Origin: Bradyrhizobium hereditatis
Lineage (GTDB): Bacteria; Pseudomonadota; Alphaproteobacteria; Rhizobiales; Xanthobacteraceae
NCBI RefSeq assembly: GCF_020329435.1
Contig: NZ_JAGKJK010000014.1
Location: forward strand, 124,001 to 188,000
Length of the DNA stretch: 64,000 nucleotides
Direction: 5' to 3'
The position numbers and the translations under genes are program-made. Of this stretch, positions 18,880 to 27,691 are shown one piece after another; within the stretch, counting starts at the first letter, position 1, and each line of letters starts with the position of its first letter. The notes under the pieces were generated by a model that saw nothing but the letters and a program-made list of their open reading frames with translations, did not search any database and was not told the origin of the DNA.

Positions 18880-20280
18880 ATGGCTACCTACGATCTCGTC
18901 GTCATCGGCACCGGCCCGGGCGGATATGTCTGCGCGGTGCGCGCGGCGCAACTCGGCATGAAGGTCGCCGTGGTCGAGAAGAATCCGACGCTGGGCGGCA
19001 CCTGTCTCAATGTCGGCTGCATGCCGTCGAAGGCGCTGCTGCATGCGTCCGAAATGTTCGAGGAGGCCGCGCACTCCTTTGCCAAGATGGGCGTCAGCAT
19101 TTCCGCGCCGAAACTCGATCTGCCGGCGATGATGAATTTCAAGCAGCAGGGCATCGACGGCAACGTCAAGGGCGTCGACTTCCTGATGAAGAAGAACAAG
19201 ATCGACGTGCTGAAGGGGACCGGCAAGATCCTTGGTGCTGGCAAGGTAGAAGTCAGCGGTGACGGCAAGGTCCAGACGGTTGACACCAAGAACATCGTTA
19301 TTGCGACCGGCTCGGATATCGCGCGGCTGAAAGGCATCGAGATTGATGAGAAGCGCATCGTGTCGTCGACCGGCGCGCTTTCGTTGGAAAAAGTGCCGGA
19401 AAGAATGCTGATCATCGGCGCCGGCGTGATCGGCCTCGAACTCGGCTCGGTGTGGCGCCGGCTGGGGGCAGAGGTCATGGTTGTCGAATTCCTCGACCGC
19501 ATCCTGCCGGGTATGGATGGCGAAGTGGCGAAACAATTCCAGCGCATGCTTGAGAAGCAGGGCTTTGCGTTCAAGCTGGGCGCCAAGGTCACCAGCGTCG
19601 ATACGTCGGGCAAGGCGTTGAAGGTTAGCGTCGAGCCCGCGGCAGGCGGAACGGCGCAGACGCTGGAAGCCGATGTGGTTCTGGTTTGCGTCGGCCGCGT
19701 GCCTTATACCGAAGGGCTCGGCCTCAAGGAGGCCGGCATCGCACTCGACAGTCGCGGGCGCGTGCAGATCGATTCGCATTTCTCGACCACTGTGAAGGGC
19801 GTCTACGCGATCGGCGACGTGGTGGCCGGACCGATGCTGGCGCACAAGGCCGAAGACGAAGGTGTCGCCTGCGCCGAGATCATTGCGGGCCAGGCCGGCC
19901 ACGTGAATTACGATGTTATCCCGGGCGTCGTATATACCACGCCGGAAGTGTCATCGGTCGGCAAGACCGAGGAAGAACTGAAGCAGGCCGGCGTTGCCTA
20001 TACGTCTGGCAAATTCCCGTTCACCGCCAACGGCCGCTCCAAGGTCAACCAGACCACTGATGGTTTCGTGAAAATTCTCGCAGACGCGAAGACCGACCGC
20101 GTGCTCGGCGTGCACATCATCGGCCGCGAAGCCGGCGAAATGATCCATGAAGCCTGCGTTCTGATGGAGTTTGGCGGCTCGGCCGAAGATCTGGCGCGCA
20201 CGTGTCATGCCCACCCAACCCGCTCGGAGGCCATCAAGGAAGCCGCACTTGCGGCCGGTAAACGCGCCATCCATATGTGA
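18880..20280 (+). CDS. lpd: Dihydrolipoamide dehydrogenase (E3)
   Basis: A 466-residue flavoprotein that reoxidises the lipoyl groups of SucB (and of other 2-oxoacid dehydrogenases) using NAD. FAD site VVIGTGPGGYVCAVRAAQLG at the N-terminus, redox-active disulfide GGTCLNVGCMPSK, NAD site IIGAGVIGLELGSVW, and the C-terminal His-Glu pair in HAHPTRSEAIKEAA are all present. It completes the sucA-sucB-lpd set. ACAGGA-like bases lie upstream of the ATG. Normal length. Confidence 0.97.
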   Translation: MATYDLVVIGTGPGGYVCAVRAAQLGMKVAVVEKNPTLGGTCLNVGCMPSKALLHASEMFEEAAHSFAKMGVSISAPKLDLPAMMNFKQQGIDGNVKGVDFLMKKNKIDVLKGTGKILGAGKVEVSGDGKVQTVDTKNIVIATGSDIARLKGIEIDEKRIVSSTGALSLEKVPERMLIIGAGVIGLELGSVWRRLGAEVMVVEFLDRILPGMDGEVAKQFQRMLEKQGFAFKLGAKVTSVDTSGKALKVSVEPAAGGTAQTLEADVVLVCVGRVPYTEGLGLKEAGIALDSRGRVQIDSHFSTTVKGVYAIGDVVAGPMLAHKAEDEGVACAEIIAGQAGHVNYDVIPGVVYTTPEVSSVGKTEEELKQAGVAYTSGKFPFTANGRSKVNQTTDGFVKILADAKTDRVLGVHIIGREAGEMIHEACVLMEFGGSAEDLARTCHAHPTRSEAIKEAALAAGKRAIHM

Positions 20281-20365
20281 CCGGAATCCGGCACATGCTT
20301 TGAACGAAGAAATGGAGCGGAGCGACCAATCAGTGGACGTCATTCCGCTCTAGAGATTACGACCG

Positions 20366-20896
20366 ATGGTGCGCCGCCTACTTCGTCCGTTCTGGGTCCT
20401 GCTGGCGGTCATCTTCCTGATCGAAGCCTGGCTGTGGGATCATCTCGAGCCGATCGTCGAGCGCATCGTCGCGGCGATCCCGCTTCGCGCCTTCAAGCAA
20501 TGGCTGTCCGAGCGCATCGATGCGCTATCGCCGGCGATGACGCTGATCGTGTTTGCGGTACCGGTGATCCTGCTGTTTCCGCTTAAGCTGGTTGGCCTCT
20601 GGCTATTGGCGAACGAATATTGGGGCAGCGCCGCCATCGTCATCGTGCTAGGCAAATTCCTCGGCGTCGGCGTCACCGCTTTCATCTTCGACGTGACGCG
20701 CGCGAAGCTTCTGCAGATGGCATGGTTCAAGGGGGGCTATGAGTTCATCATGGCGATGCGCGCCAAGGCGGCAGAGCTGGTCAAGCCGATCAAGCAGCGC
20801 ATCCGTGAGATCCTGCGCGGCGACGGCGACGGCTGGTCATCGCGCATGCTGCGGACGATCGCACGCTTCCGCAAGAGCGTGCACGAAGCGCGGTAG
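20366..20896 (+). CDS. Conserved membrane protein of unknown function
   Basis: A 176-residue protein. Hydrophobic segments occur at about residues 7-25 (FWVLLAVIFLIEAWLWDHL), 55-80 (AMTLIVFAVPVILLFPLKLVGLWLLA) and 86-108 (SAAIVIVLGKFLGVGVTAFIFDV). The C-terminal 70 residues are basic and helical and probably cytoplasmic. There is no recognisable catalytic motif. It begins about 85 bases after lpd and could be co-transcribed; a palindromic repeat follows directly and may end the transcript. I recall similar proteins in Bradyrhizobium but cannot name a family. Confidence 0.7.
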   Translation: MVRRLLRPFWVLLAVIFLIEAWLWDHLEPIVERIVAAIPLRAFKQWLSERIDALSPAMTLIVFAVPVILLFPLKLVGLWLLANEYWGSAAIVIVLGKFLGVGVTAFIFDVTRAKLLQMAWFKGGYEFIMAMRAKAAELVKPIKQRIREILRGDGDGWSSRMLRTIARFRKSVHEAR

Positions 20897-20905
20897 AGTG
20901 CCTTA

Positions 20906-21031
20906 CCTCTCCCGCTTGCGGGGGAGGTCGTATCGCATCGAAGATGCGATACGGGTGGGGGCTCTCTCCACACGAAGAGTGTGGCTCGCGGCGACACCCC
21001 CACCCCAGCCCTCCCCCGCAAGCGGGAGAGG
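20906..21031. repeat. Long nested-palindrome repeat element, MITE-like
   Basis: About 126 bases bounded by near-perfect 21-22-bp inverted repeats (20906-20926, each arm itself a hairpin; 21010-21031). Inside lie further inverted pairs: GCATCG/GATGC near 20935-20950, GGGTGGGGG (near 20952) against CCCCCACCC (near 20995), and CCACAC/GTGTGG around 20968-20984. The whole could fold into one long branched stem. It lies between two convergent genes. Confidence 0.75.
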
Positions 21032-21087
21032 GAGTTCCAGTGCTTCGCGGGGCATGACAGTAAAAAATTATTCGACGAAACGGCCGC

Positions 21088-21687
21088 TCAATGCAAATGC
21101 AGCACGTGCAGCAGATGCGGCCAGAACAAGCCGAATCCAGTCATCGCGAGTCCCCCCAGCATCAGCAGTCCCGACGCCCAGGCAAGCCAAATCATGCTGG
21201 TGATGATGGTTGCCGATGCCAGCACGATCGCGATCTGGAACATTGCAGATGCGTATTCGTAGTGATGGTATTTGTCGGTCGCCACATCGCGCGCCGCTTC
21301 TGCTTCCTTGGCGCGTTTGGCGAGCTGCTCTGTTCCTTCGCCGGTTTCCGGCTCGGAACGGTAGCGCGCGGCAGTCTTTTCCCAGGTCTCGATCTGCTTG
21401 GTCAACGCAGCCTTGGCGGCATCATCGGTGGTGACGCCGAGCGTGAGCTTGCCCTGTTCGGCCGCAGTCTGGATCTGGGTACGGCGGATGCTTTTCGCCT
21501 GGAAGAACGACCAGAGGTTCGCAGCCTCGACGTTCTTGCTGATCGATTCGGTCTGCGCGCCCTTGCCGAGCATCTCCGACAGGGCGAGGAACAGCGCAAT
21601 CACGGCAATCAACAATGCGATGTTCTTGTTCGAGCCGGAAGCGTGTTCAGCGTGCTCCGCATGCTCCATGCTCTCATGTGCGCCCAT
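21088..21687 (-). CDS. DUF4337 domain-containing membrane protein
   Basis: A 199-residue protein. The ATG at 21687 has an excellent ribosome site (AGGAGGGGA on the minus strand). The N-terminus MGAHESMEHAEHAEHA is His/Glu-rich, then a helix (NIALLIAVIALFLALSEML), a soluble, probably coiled-coil middle (about residues 45-140, KQIETWEKTAARYRSEPETG), and two C-terminal helices (SAMFQIAIVLASATIITSMIWL and SGLLMLGGLAMTGFGLFW) ending in HLLHVLHLH. This layout matches DUF4337. Function is unknown. The His-rich ends could bind metal; that is speculation. Confidence 0.85.
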   Translation of the reverse strand: MGAHESMEHAEHAEHASGSNKNIALLIAVIALFLALSEMLGKGAQTESISKNVEAANLWSFFQAKSIRRTQIQTAAEQGKLTLGVTTDDAAKAALTKQIETWEKTAARYRSEPETGEGTEQLAKRAKEAEAARDVATDKYHHYEYASAMFQIAIVLASATIITSMIWLAWASGLLMLGGLAMTGFGLFWPHLLHVLHLH

Positions 21688-21800
21688 GATTCCCCTCCTG
21701 GCAATGGCTGGCGCACGATTGCCGGAAGCGCAATGCGAGCGCAAGAGGCTAGCTAAGGAAGCCATCGATGTGACGGGAGTATGTCGGCGGCAAGCGCCGT

Positions 21801-22766
21801 TCAGCCGCGCGGATGCGCGCTGCGATAGACTTCCAAGAGCCGCTCGCTGTCGATGCCAGTATAAACTTGTGTCGTCGAGAGCGAGGCGTGGCCGAGCAGC
21901 TCCTGGATCGCGCGCAGATCGCCGCCGCGGCTGAGCAGATGGGTGGCGAAAGAATGCCGCAGCGCGTGCGGGGTGGCGCTGTCGGGCAGGCCGAGCGCGC
22001 CGCGCAGCCGCTCCATGGCGAGCTGGATGATTCGCGGGGAAAGCGGCCCGCCGCGCGCGCCGACGAAGATCGGGCCGGCCGGCGGCAGCGAGTGTGGGCA
22101 CATCTCGACGTAATCGGCGATGAGGGCGAGAACGTTTTGCAGCACCGGCACCATGCGGGTTTTGTTGCCCTTACCGGTGACGATAAGGACGTCGCCCTCG
22201 CCGGGTCTCGGCACATCGCGCCGTTTCAGGCCCAGCGCCTCGGAGATGCGCAGTCCCGAACCATAAAGCAGCGCCATCACGGCGGCGTCGCGCGCCAGGA
22301 TCCAGGGCTCGCGTTCCTCGCCGGCGCGCTCGTCGGCATCGGCAAAACGCTTGGCAGCCGCCATCTGGATCGGCTTCGGCAGGCTCTTTGCCACCTTGGG
22401 CGCGCGGATCGCGGAGAGCGCGCCGACCTTGCCCTTGCCTTCACGTTCGAGATATCGGCCGAATGATCTGAGGCCCGCCAGTGCCCGCATCAGCGAGCGC
22501 CCGGCGATGTCATCGGCGCGGCGCATCGCCATGAAGGCCCTGACATCGGTGGCTTCCAGCGCCGCAAACCGCCTCAAGGTGACCTTCTCGCCCCAATGTT
22601 CGGCGAGGAAAGTGAGGCACTGGCGAAGATCGCGGGCATAGGCCTCGAGCGTCTTCGGCGAGAGCCGCCGCTCGGCGCGCAGCTGCATAAGCCAGCGCGC
22701 CATCTCCTGCGCGAGGCCGTCATCGGCGCAGTCGAGCTCGATCATTAGCGGAACTTGTTTGCCCAT
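21801..22766 (-). CDS. xerC: Site-specific tyrosine recombinase XerC
   Basis: A 321-residue recombinase. The N-terminal SAM-like domain (LAQEMARWLMQLRAERRLSPKTLEAYARDLRQCL) is followed by the catalytic domain with GSGLRISEALGLKRRDV (first Arg), VTGKGNKTRMVP (beta-hairpin Lys), HALRHSFATHLL (His-x-x-Arg), LGHASLSTTQVYTGID (His and the Tyr nucleophile). It acts with XerD on dif sites to resolve chromosome dimers. It sits divergently from priA, a housekeeping context, and no phage genes are near, so it is not a phage integrase. A later in-frame ATG at 22745 is a possible alternative start. Confidence 0.92.
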   Translation of the reverse strand: MGKQVPLMIELDCADDGLAQEMARWLMQLRAERRLSPKTLEAYARDLRQCLTFLAEHWGEKVTLRRFAALEATDVRAFMAMRRADDIAGRSLMRALAGLRSFGRYLEREGKGKVGALSAIRAPKVAKSLPKPIQMAAAKRFADADERAGEEREPWILARDAAVMALLYGSGLRISEALGLKRRDVPRPGEGDVLIVTGKGNKTRMVPVLQNVLALIADYVEMCPHSLPPAGPIFVGARGGPLSPRIIQLAMERLRGALGLPDSATPHALRHSFATHLLSRGGDLRAIQELLGHASLSTTQVYTGIDSERLLEVYRSAHPRG

Positions 22767-22895
22767 AGCCTCTGTCTTGCCCGGTCTTGGACGCGGTGAT
22801 CCCGTCGAGTATATCGCACCTCTTTCGTTTACCGTTCGCTAACTTGCGCGGCTGGCGCTAGCCTTGCCCTGGACACCTCGAGCCTGATTCCCCTG

Positions 22896-25103
22896 ATGGA
22901 CCACTCCACCCGCCAAACCAGCTCATCGGCCTCGACGCGCGTCGTCGATGTGCTGGTGCCGGTTGCGCTCAATCAGACCTATTCCTACCGCGTGTCGCGC
23001 GACATGGAATTGAAGCCGGGCGATGTCGTCTGCGTGCCGCTTGGTCCGCGCGAGGTGGTGGCGGTGGTTTGGGCGGAAAACGCCAATCCCGATCCGCGGC
23101 TGCACAACCGCCTGAAGGATGTCGGCGAAAAGCTCGACGTGCCGCCGCTGAAGCAGGAACTGCGCAGCCTCGTCGACTGGGTCGCCAACTACACGCTGTC
23201 CGCGCGCGGCATGGTGCTGCGCATGACCTTGCGCATGGGCGAAAATCTCGGGCCCGAGCGGATGCGCCTCGGCGTGCGGCTGGTAGGCGAGCCGCCGCGG
23301 CGCCTGACGCCTGCGCGGCGACGATTGATAGAGGTGCTGTCGGATGGCCTCTTGCACGGCAAGTCGGAAGCCGCGCGCGAGGCCGGCGTCAGCTCAGGCG
23401 TGGTCGACGGGCTGGTCGATGAGGGGACGCTCGCCATCGAGGCGATGCCGCCGCCGCTCGCGCCGCCGGCCCCCGATCCCGCCTTCGCGCAGCCGGAATT
23501 TTCCAGCCAGCAACGCGCGGCAGTCGACGCGATGCGCGCGCTCGCCGCTAATGGCACCTTCCACGTCGCGCTGCTCGACGGTGTAACCGGCTCAGGCAAG
23601 ACCGAAGTCTATTTCGAGGCGATTGCCGAAGTTATTCGACGCGGCAAGCAGTCGCTGATCCTGATGCCGGAGATCGCGCTGACCGGACAATTCCTCGACC
23701 GCTTCGCTCAGCGTTTCGGCGTGCGCCCGCTCGAATGGCATTCCGAATTGACACCGCGCACGCGGCAACGCAATTGGGCCGCGATATCGGCCGGCGAAGC
23801 GCCGGTCGTGGTCGGCGCGCGCTCGGCGCTGTTCTTGCCCTACGCGGACCTGGGACTGATCATCGTCGACGAAGAGCATGACCAGGCCTACAAGCAGGAT
23901 GATGGTGCGCATTACCATGCCCGCGACATGGCGGTCGTCCGCGCGCATATCGCGAAAATTCCGATCGTGCTGGCGTCGGCGACGCCCTCTGTCGAGTCCG
24001 AGGTCAACGCGCGCAAGGGGCGCTATCAGCGCGTGGCGCTGCCGTCGCGCTTCGGCGGCCAGCATATGCCGCATATCGAGGCCATCGATCTGCGGCGTGC
24101 GCCGCCGCCGCGCGGCCGCTTCATCTCGCCGCCGCTTGCCGAGCAGGTGCAATTCGCGATCGAGAAGCGTGAACAGGCGCTGCTATTTCTCAACCGCCGC
24201 GGTTATGCGCCGCTCACCTTGTGTCGAGCCTGCGGACATCGCTTCGCCTGCACGATCTGCGACGCCTGGCTAGTCGATCATCGCTTTCGCCAGCGGCTGG
24301 TCTGCCACCATTGCGGCTTCTCGATGCCGCGCCCCAACATCTGCCCGCATTGCCAGGCCGAGGAATCACTGGTGGCCGTCGGTCCGGGCGTCGAGCGCCT
24401 GCAGGAAGAGGCGGCCTCGCTGTTTCCGAGCGCGCGCACCATGGTGCTGTCGAGCGATTTGATCACCTCGATCGAAACCATGCGCAGCGAGCTCAACGAA
24501 ATCGCCGAAGGCCGCGTCGATATCATCATCGGCACCCAACTGGTGGCGAAGGGGCATAACTTTCCGCGGCTCAATCTGGTCGGCGTGGTCGATGCCGATC
24601 TCGGTCTTGGCAATGGCGATCCGCGCGCCGCGGAGCGGACCTTCCAATTGCTCAATCAGGTGATCGGCCGCGCGGGGCGCGAGCAGGGCCGCGGTGTCGG
24701 CTTTCTGCAAACCCACCAACCCGAACATCCCGTGATGAAGGCGCTGGTCGCGAATGACCGCGAGGCATTTTACGCCAGCGAGATCGAGTCCCGCGAGCGC
24801 ACCGGCTATCCGCCATTCGGCAGGCTCGCCAGCCTGATCATTTCCGCTGGCGACCGGCCGAGCGCGGAAGGTTTTGCACGCCGCCTCACCGCCGTGGCCC
24901 CTCTCGACGAGCGTATCCAGGTGCTGGGTCCCGCCGAGGCGCCGCTCGCCGTCATCAAGGGCCGCTACCGGTTCCGGATCCTGGTCAAGTCGCTGCGCAA
25001 CGTCGACCTGTCGGAATATTTGCGCGAATGGCTCGCGGCCGGGCCGAAGCCCAAAGGCAATCTCAAGCTCGAAGTCGACGTCGATCCGCAGAGCTTTTTG
25101 TGA
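22896..25103 (+). CDS. priA: Primosomal protein N' (replication restart helicase)
   Basis: A 735-residue SF2 helicase that reloads the replisome at stalled forks. The N-terminal DNA-binding part (VDVLVPVALNQTYSYRV...GDVVCVPLG) is typical. Walker A is LLDGVTGSGKTEVY, motif II is DEEHDQAYKQ, and eight Cys of the two zinc sites lie in the stretch CRACGHRFACTICDAW to NICPHCQAEE. Later helicase motifs include GTQLVAKGHNFP, VDADLGL and IGRAGREQGRG. Full length. Its promoter lies in the 130-base gap shared with divergent xerC. Confidence 0.96.
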   Translation: MDHSTRQTSSSASTRVVDVLVPVALNQTYSYRVSRDMELKPGDVVCVPLGPREVVAVVWAENANPDPRLHNRLKDVGEKLDVPPLKQELRSLVDWVANYTLSARGMVLRMTLRMGENLGPERMRLGVRLVGEPPRRLTPARRRLIEVLSDGLLHGKSEAAREAGVSSGVVDGLVDEGTLAIEAMPPPLAPPAPDPAFAQPEFSSQQRAAVDAMRALAANGTFHVALLDGVTGSGKTEVYFEAIAEVIRRGKQSLILMPEIALTGQFLDRFAQRFGVRPLEWHSELTPRTRQRNWAAISAGEAPVVVGARSALFLPYADLGLIIVDEEHDQAYKQDDGAHYHARDMAVVRAHIAKIPIVLASATPSVESEVNARKGRYQRVALPSRFGGQHMPHIEAIDLRRAPPPRGRFISPPLAEQVQFAIEKREQALLFLNRRGYAPLTLCRACGHRFACTICDAWLVDHRFRQRLVCHHCGFSMPRPNICPHCQAEESLVAVGPGVERLQEEAASLFPSARTMVLSSDLITSIETMRSELNEIAEGRVDIIIGTQLVAKGHNFPRLNLVGVVDADLGLGNGDPRAAERTFQLLNQVIGRAGREQGRGVGFLQTHQPEHPVMKALVANDREAFYASEIESRERTGYPPFGRLASLIISAGDRPSAEGFARRLTAVAPLDERIQVLGPAEAPLAVIKGRYRFRILVKSLRNVDLSEYLREWLAAGPKPKGNLKLEVDVDPQSFL

Positions 25104-25135
25104 GCGCGGGCCCCTATCAATCGGGGAACCGTCCC

Positions 25136-25759
25136 TCAGCCATTCGACCACAAATTGGTCGTGTATCCCTTCTCGACAAAGGCATCGATTTTCGCCGCTT
25201 GATCCGCATCGCCGCCGGTCTGGGCCGCAAATACCTTTCCGAATGAGATACGCTTGGCTTCCGGCCAGTGTTCCGGCTGCCAAAGCCGCGAGCGGAGCAC
25301 CGCTCGCGCGCAGTGGAAATAGCATCGCTCGATATGGATCCGGATGGCGAGCAGTGCCGGGCGGCCCGGCGTGCCAAGCGTGGCTAGCAGTTCGGCATCG
25401 TCGAAGATCTCGGCCCGGCCGGACAGCCGTAGCGTCTCGCCGGTTCGGGGGCGCAGGAAGATCATGCCCACACGGCCGGTCTCGAGGATGTTCTGCAGGC
25501 CGAACGCGAGATTATTGCCTGCCCTTTCGGGAAGCAGCACCGTTCTTTCGTCCTCGATACGGACAAAGCCGGGCTCGTCGCCCTTGGGGGACACCTCGAT
25601 AGGTCCGTCGCGACCGGCCGTGGCCATCAGCCCAAATGGACACGTCTTCAGGAAGTCGATCGCCTGCTCGTCGAGGAAGGGAAGTATCTTGGCCTTGGTG
25701 GTCTCGCGGGGCTCGGGAAGGACGGCTCGCAGTTCTTCGACGGTTTTGATCTGGCTCAT
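25136..25759 (-). CDS. Pyridoxamine 5'-phosphate oxidase family (FMN-dependent PPOX-type flavoprotein)
   Basis: A 207-residue split-barrel protein. The pattern CPFGLMATAGRDGPIEVSPKGDEPGFVRI and LLPERAGNNLAFGLQNILETGRVGMIFLRPRTGETLRLSGRAEI matches the MSMEG_1061-like PPOX family. Such proteins bind FMN or F420; no substrate can be named. The C-terminal region (WPEAKRISFGKVFAAQTGGD) is typical of the subgroup. It is convergent with priA, with only 32 bases between stops and no obvious shared terminator. The ATG at 25759 has a modest upstream site. Confidence 0.85.
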   Translation of the reverse strand: MSQIKTVEELRAVLPEPRETTKAKILPFLDEQAIDFLKTCPFGLMATAGRDGPIEVSPKGDEPGFVRIEDERTVLLPERAGNNLAFGLQNILETGRVGMIFLRPRTGETLRLSGRAEIFDDAELLATLGTPGRPALLAIRIHIERCYFHCARAVLRSRLWQPEHWPEAKRISFGKVFAAQTGGDADQAAKIDAFVEKGYTTNLWSNG

Positions 25760-25854
25760 GATTGTGATCTCGTCAGTGAGGAGTTCCCGCGGAACCTAAC
25801 ACGCTCCTCCTGCCACCGTCGTGGCCAGAACGACACCAAAATAAGGCTGCGACG

Positions 25855-25889
25855 AAAACAAAAAGCCTGCCGTCATTGCGACGGCAGGC
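25855..25889 (-). terminator. Intrinsic terminator after rlpA
   Basis: A perfect 10-bp stem (GCCTGCCGTC 25865-25874 with GACGGCAGGC 25880-25889), loop ATTGC, followed on the minus strand by TTTTTGTTTT. It lies about 90 bases beyond the rlpA stop. Confidence 0.9.
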
Positions 25890-25980
25890 CCTTGTGGCCA
25901 CGAAAGGTCCGCGGCCGTTTACGCAACGCAACGCTTACTCGATCTGATGGACCGGAAAACAGCGCGCGAGGTGCGCGCTG

Positions 25981-26478
25981 TTAGGAAACAACTTCCGCGG
26001 TGACGTGGCCGACGCCGGCGCCGGTCAAGCCGATGGCACGGGCTGCACCCTTGGAGAGGTCGAGCACGCGACCGCGGATGAAGGGACCACGGTCGTTGAT
26101 GGTGACGATGACGCTCTGGCCACGATGGGTGACGCGGAGCTTGGTGCCGAACGGCAGCGAGCGATGGGCCGCGGTCATGGCGTTCTGGTTAAAGCGCTGG
26201 CCAGAGGCGGTCTTGCTGCCGGACTCGTTGCCGTAGAAGGAGGCCTTGCCCGAGAAGCTGCGCCCGCCCGTGGGGGCGATCGCGGCATTGGCATCCAGCC
26301 AATTGCTGCTCTTGGCCTTGTGGGCGTGGCTGGCGTGGTGGGAATGGTGGCGGTGATGCCTGGATTTCGCGGAGGCCTCAGAAACGGTGCCACCGACCAG
26401 GAGAGTTGCGGCGACCAAAGCGAACGCCGTGCGCGACCGGGTTAGAGTTCCCGGCACAACCTTTTTGATATGCAACAT
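25981..26478 (-). CDS. rlpA: RlpA family septal-ring lytic transglycosylase
   Basis: A 165-residue exported protein. The signal peptide is about residues 1-37 (ALVAATLLVGGTVSEASA). It is followed by a striking His-rich linker (SRHHRHHSHHASHAHKAKSS), then a double-psi beta-barrel domain with GKASFYGNESGSKTASGQRFN, AAHRSLPFGTKLRV, INDRGPFIRGRVLDLS and AARAIGL. RlpA enzymes cleave denuded glycan strands at division sites. There is no SPOR domain here, so septal targeting must come another way. A CtrA-like box lies about 180 bases upstream. It is transcribed divergently from the ATP synthase operon and ends at a strong terminator. Confidence 0.9.
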   Translation of the reverse strand: MLHIKKVVPGTLTRSRTAFALVAATLLVGGTVSEASAKSRHHRHHSHHASHAHKAKSSNWLDANAAIAPTGGRSFSGKASFYGNESGSKTASGQRFNQNAMTAAHRSLPFGTKLRVTHRGQSVIVTINDRGPFIRGRVLDLSKGAARAIGLTGAGVGHVTAEVVS

Positions 26479-27130
26479 TAAACTAGTCCCTCAGACAGTA
26501 TTGCCACATACGTGACAAATGGAACCCCCCGTCCCAGCTCAGGGGTGCCGTTTGGTCAGGCAATGAGGCATGAATTGGGCAGTAAATCCTGATTGTCGGC
26601 GGCTGACATATCTTGATACCGCGATCAACTAATCAGACGATGTTCCGTAATCTTTGAAGTTAACCAAGCTTTAACCAATTCAATACTGTCTATTACTTGC
26701 GAATACAGTCATTCTCAGGAATGGATAGATTTAGGCAAGTAATAGGCAAATGGAGCGCGTCGGGCGGTTTCGTTCCGAACGTCATCGGTCATAGCGGCCA
26801 TGCAAAAGCGGGTGGAACAAAATCAGTTGATCGAGGACGGCGCAGACCGGCCGGCCGGCGAAGCCAAAATTCGGGCGCACTGATCGCCGATGAAACAGCG
26901 TCCTACGGTCCTGAACATGACGTGCGACAAGGCATCGCCCGATCGCGCGGTCATGTTGCACCTGCGCGTTCGCTATGTTAGCAAAGCCGCGATTTTAACG
27001 ATCCCGGCATCTCTCGTGCCGGTCGAAAATCGAAGTCCCGCTTGAATTCCAAGGGCTTGGATCGCTAGGCGCCGCTACCCGTGGCGACGGTTTTTCCCTT
27101 GCGAGTTTGACAGCAATAAAGAGCGACTCT
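26479..27130. other. Divergent intergenic region between rlpA and atpH
   Basis: About 650 bases holding the promoters of rlpA and of the atp operon. The only clear site is the CtrA-like box at 26660-26674. A 94-codon frame at 26697-26981 has no ribosome site or family resemblance and is treated as noncoding. No terminator or structured RNA was recognised by eye. Confidence 0.5.
26660..26674. promoter_or_regulatory. Putative CtrA-binding box
   Basis: TTAA-N7-TTAA (26660-26663 and 26671-26674), the full consensus of the alphaproteobacterial cell-cycle regulator CtrA, inside GTTAACCAAGCTTTAACC. It lies 182 bases upstream of the rlpA start, a gene with a division-linked role. By chance about one exact match per 65 kb would be expected at equal base composition, fewer in GC-rich DNA. 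Confidence 0.5.
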
Positions 27131-27691
27131 GTGGCTGCTGAAGATCCGTCCGTTTCGGGAGTGTCCGGCCGTTATGCTACGGCCTTATTCGAACTGGCCC
27201 GCGAGGAGAAATCCATCGACGCGGTAAAGGCCGATCTCGATAAATTCGAGGCCATGCTGAACGAAAGCGCTGATCTCAAGCGCCTCGTCCGCAGCCCGGT
27301 CTTCTCGGCAGATGCCCAGGCCAAGGCGCTCAACGCCGTGCTCGACAAGGCCGGAATTACCGGCACCTCGGCCAAATTCCTCAAGGTCCTGACCGCTAAT
27401 CGCCGACTGTTCGCAGTCGCCGATGTGATCCGCGCCTTCCGCGCGCTGGTGGCGAAGTTTAAGGGCGAGGTGACCGCCGATGTCACCGTCGCCGAACAGC
27501 TCAGTGACAAGAATCTCGACGCGCTGAAGACCGCACTGACGTCGGTGACGGGCAAGGACGTCGCGCTCAACGTGAAAGTCGATCCCTCCATCATTGGCGG
27601 TCTTGTGGTCAAGCTCGGCAGCCGCATGGTGGATAGTTCGCTTCGCACCAAACTCAATTCGATCAAGCACGCGATGAAAGAGGCAGGCTGA
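27131..27691 (+). CDS. atpH: F1 ATP synthase delta subunit
   Basis: A 186-residue stalk subunit that links F1 to the membrane part. The GTG at 27131 is chosen, giving the family-typical start MAAEDPSVSGVSGRYATALFELA; the frame runs up to a TTG at 27107 but that adds an unconserved tail. The C-terminal helix with DPSIIGGLVVKLGSRMVDSSLRTKL is the conserved OSCP signature. First gene of the F1 operon; its stop overlaps the atpA start by one base (TGATG). Confidence 0.95.
   Translation: MAAEDPSVSGVSGRYATALFELAREEKSIDAVKADLDKFEAMLNESADLKRLVRSPVFSADAQAKALNAVLDKAGITGTSAKFLKVLTANRRLFAVADVIRAFRALVAKFKGEVTADVTVAEQLSDKNLDALKTALTSVTGKDVALNVKVDPSIIGGLVVKLGSRMVDSSLRTKLNSIKHAMKEAG

Noticed and set aside
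21801..22766. Phage integrase reading of the tyrosine recombinase
   Set aside because: Context (priA, no phage genes) and full XerC layout fit chromosome dimer resolution.
26697..26981. 94-codon frame in the rlpA-atpH gap
   Set aside because: No ribosome site, no conserved pattern; lies in a promoter region.
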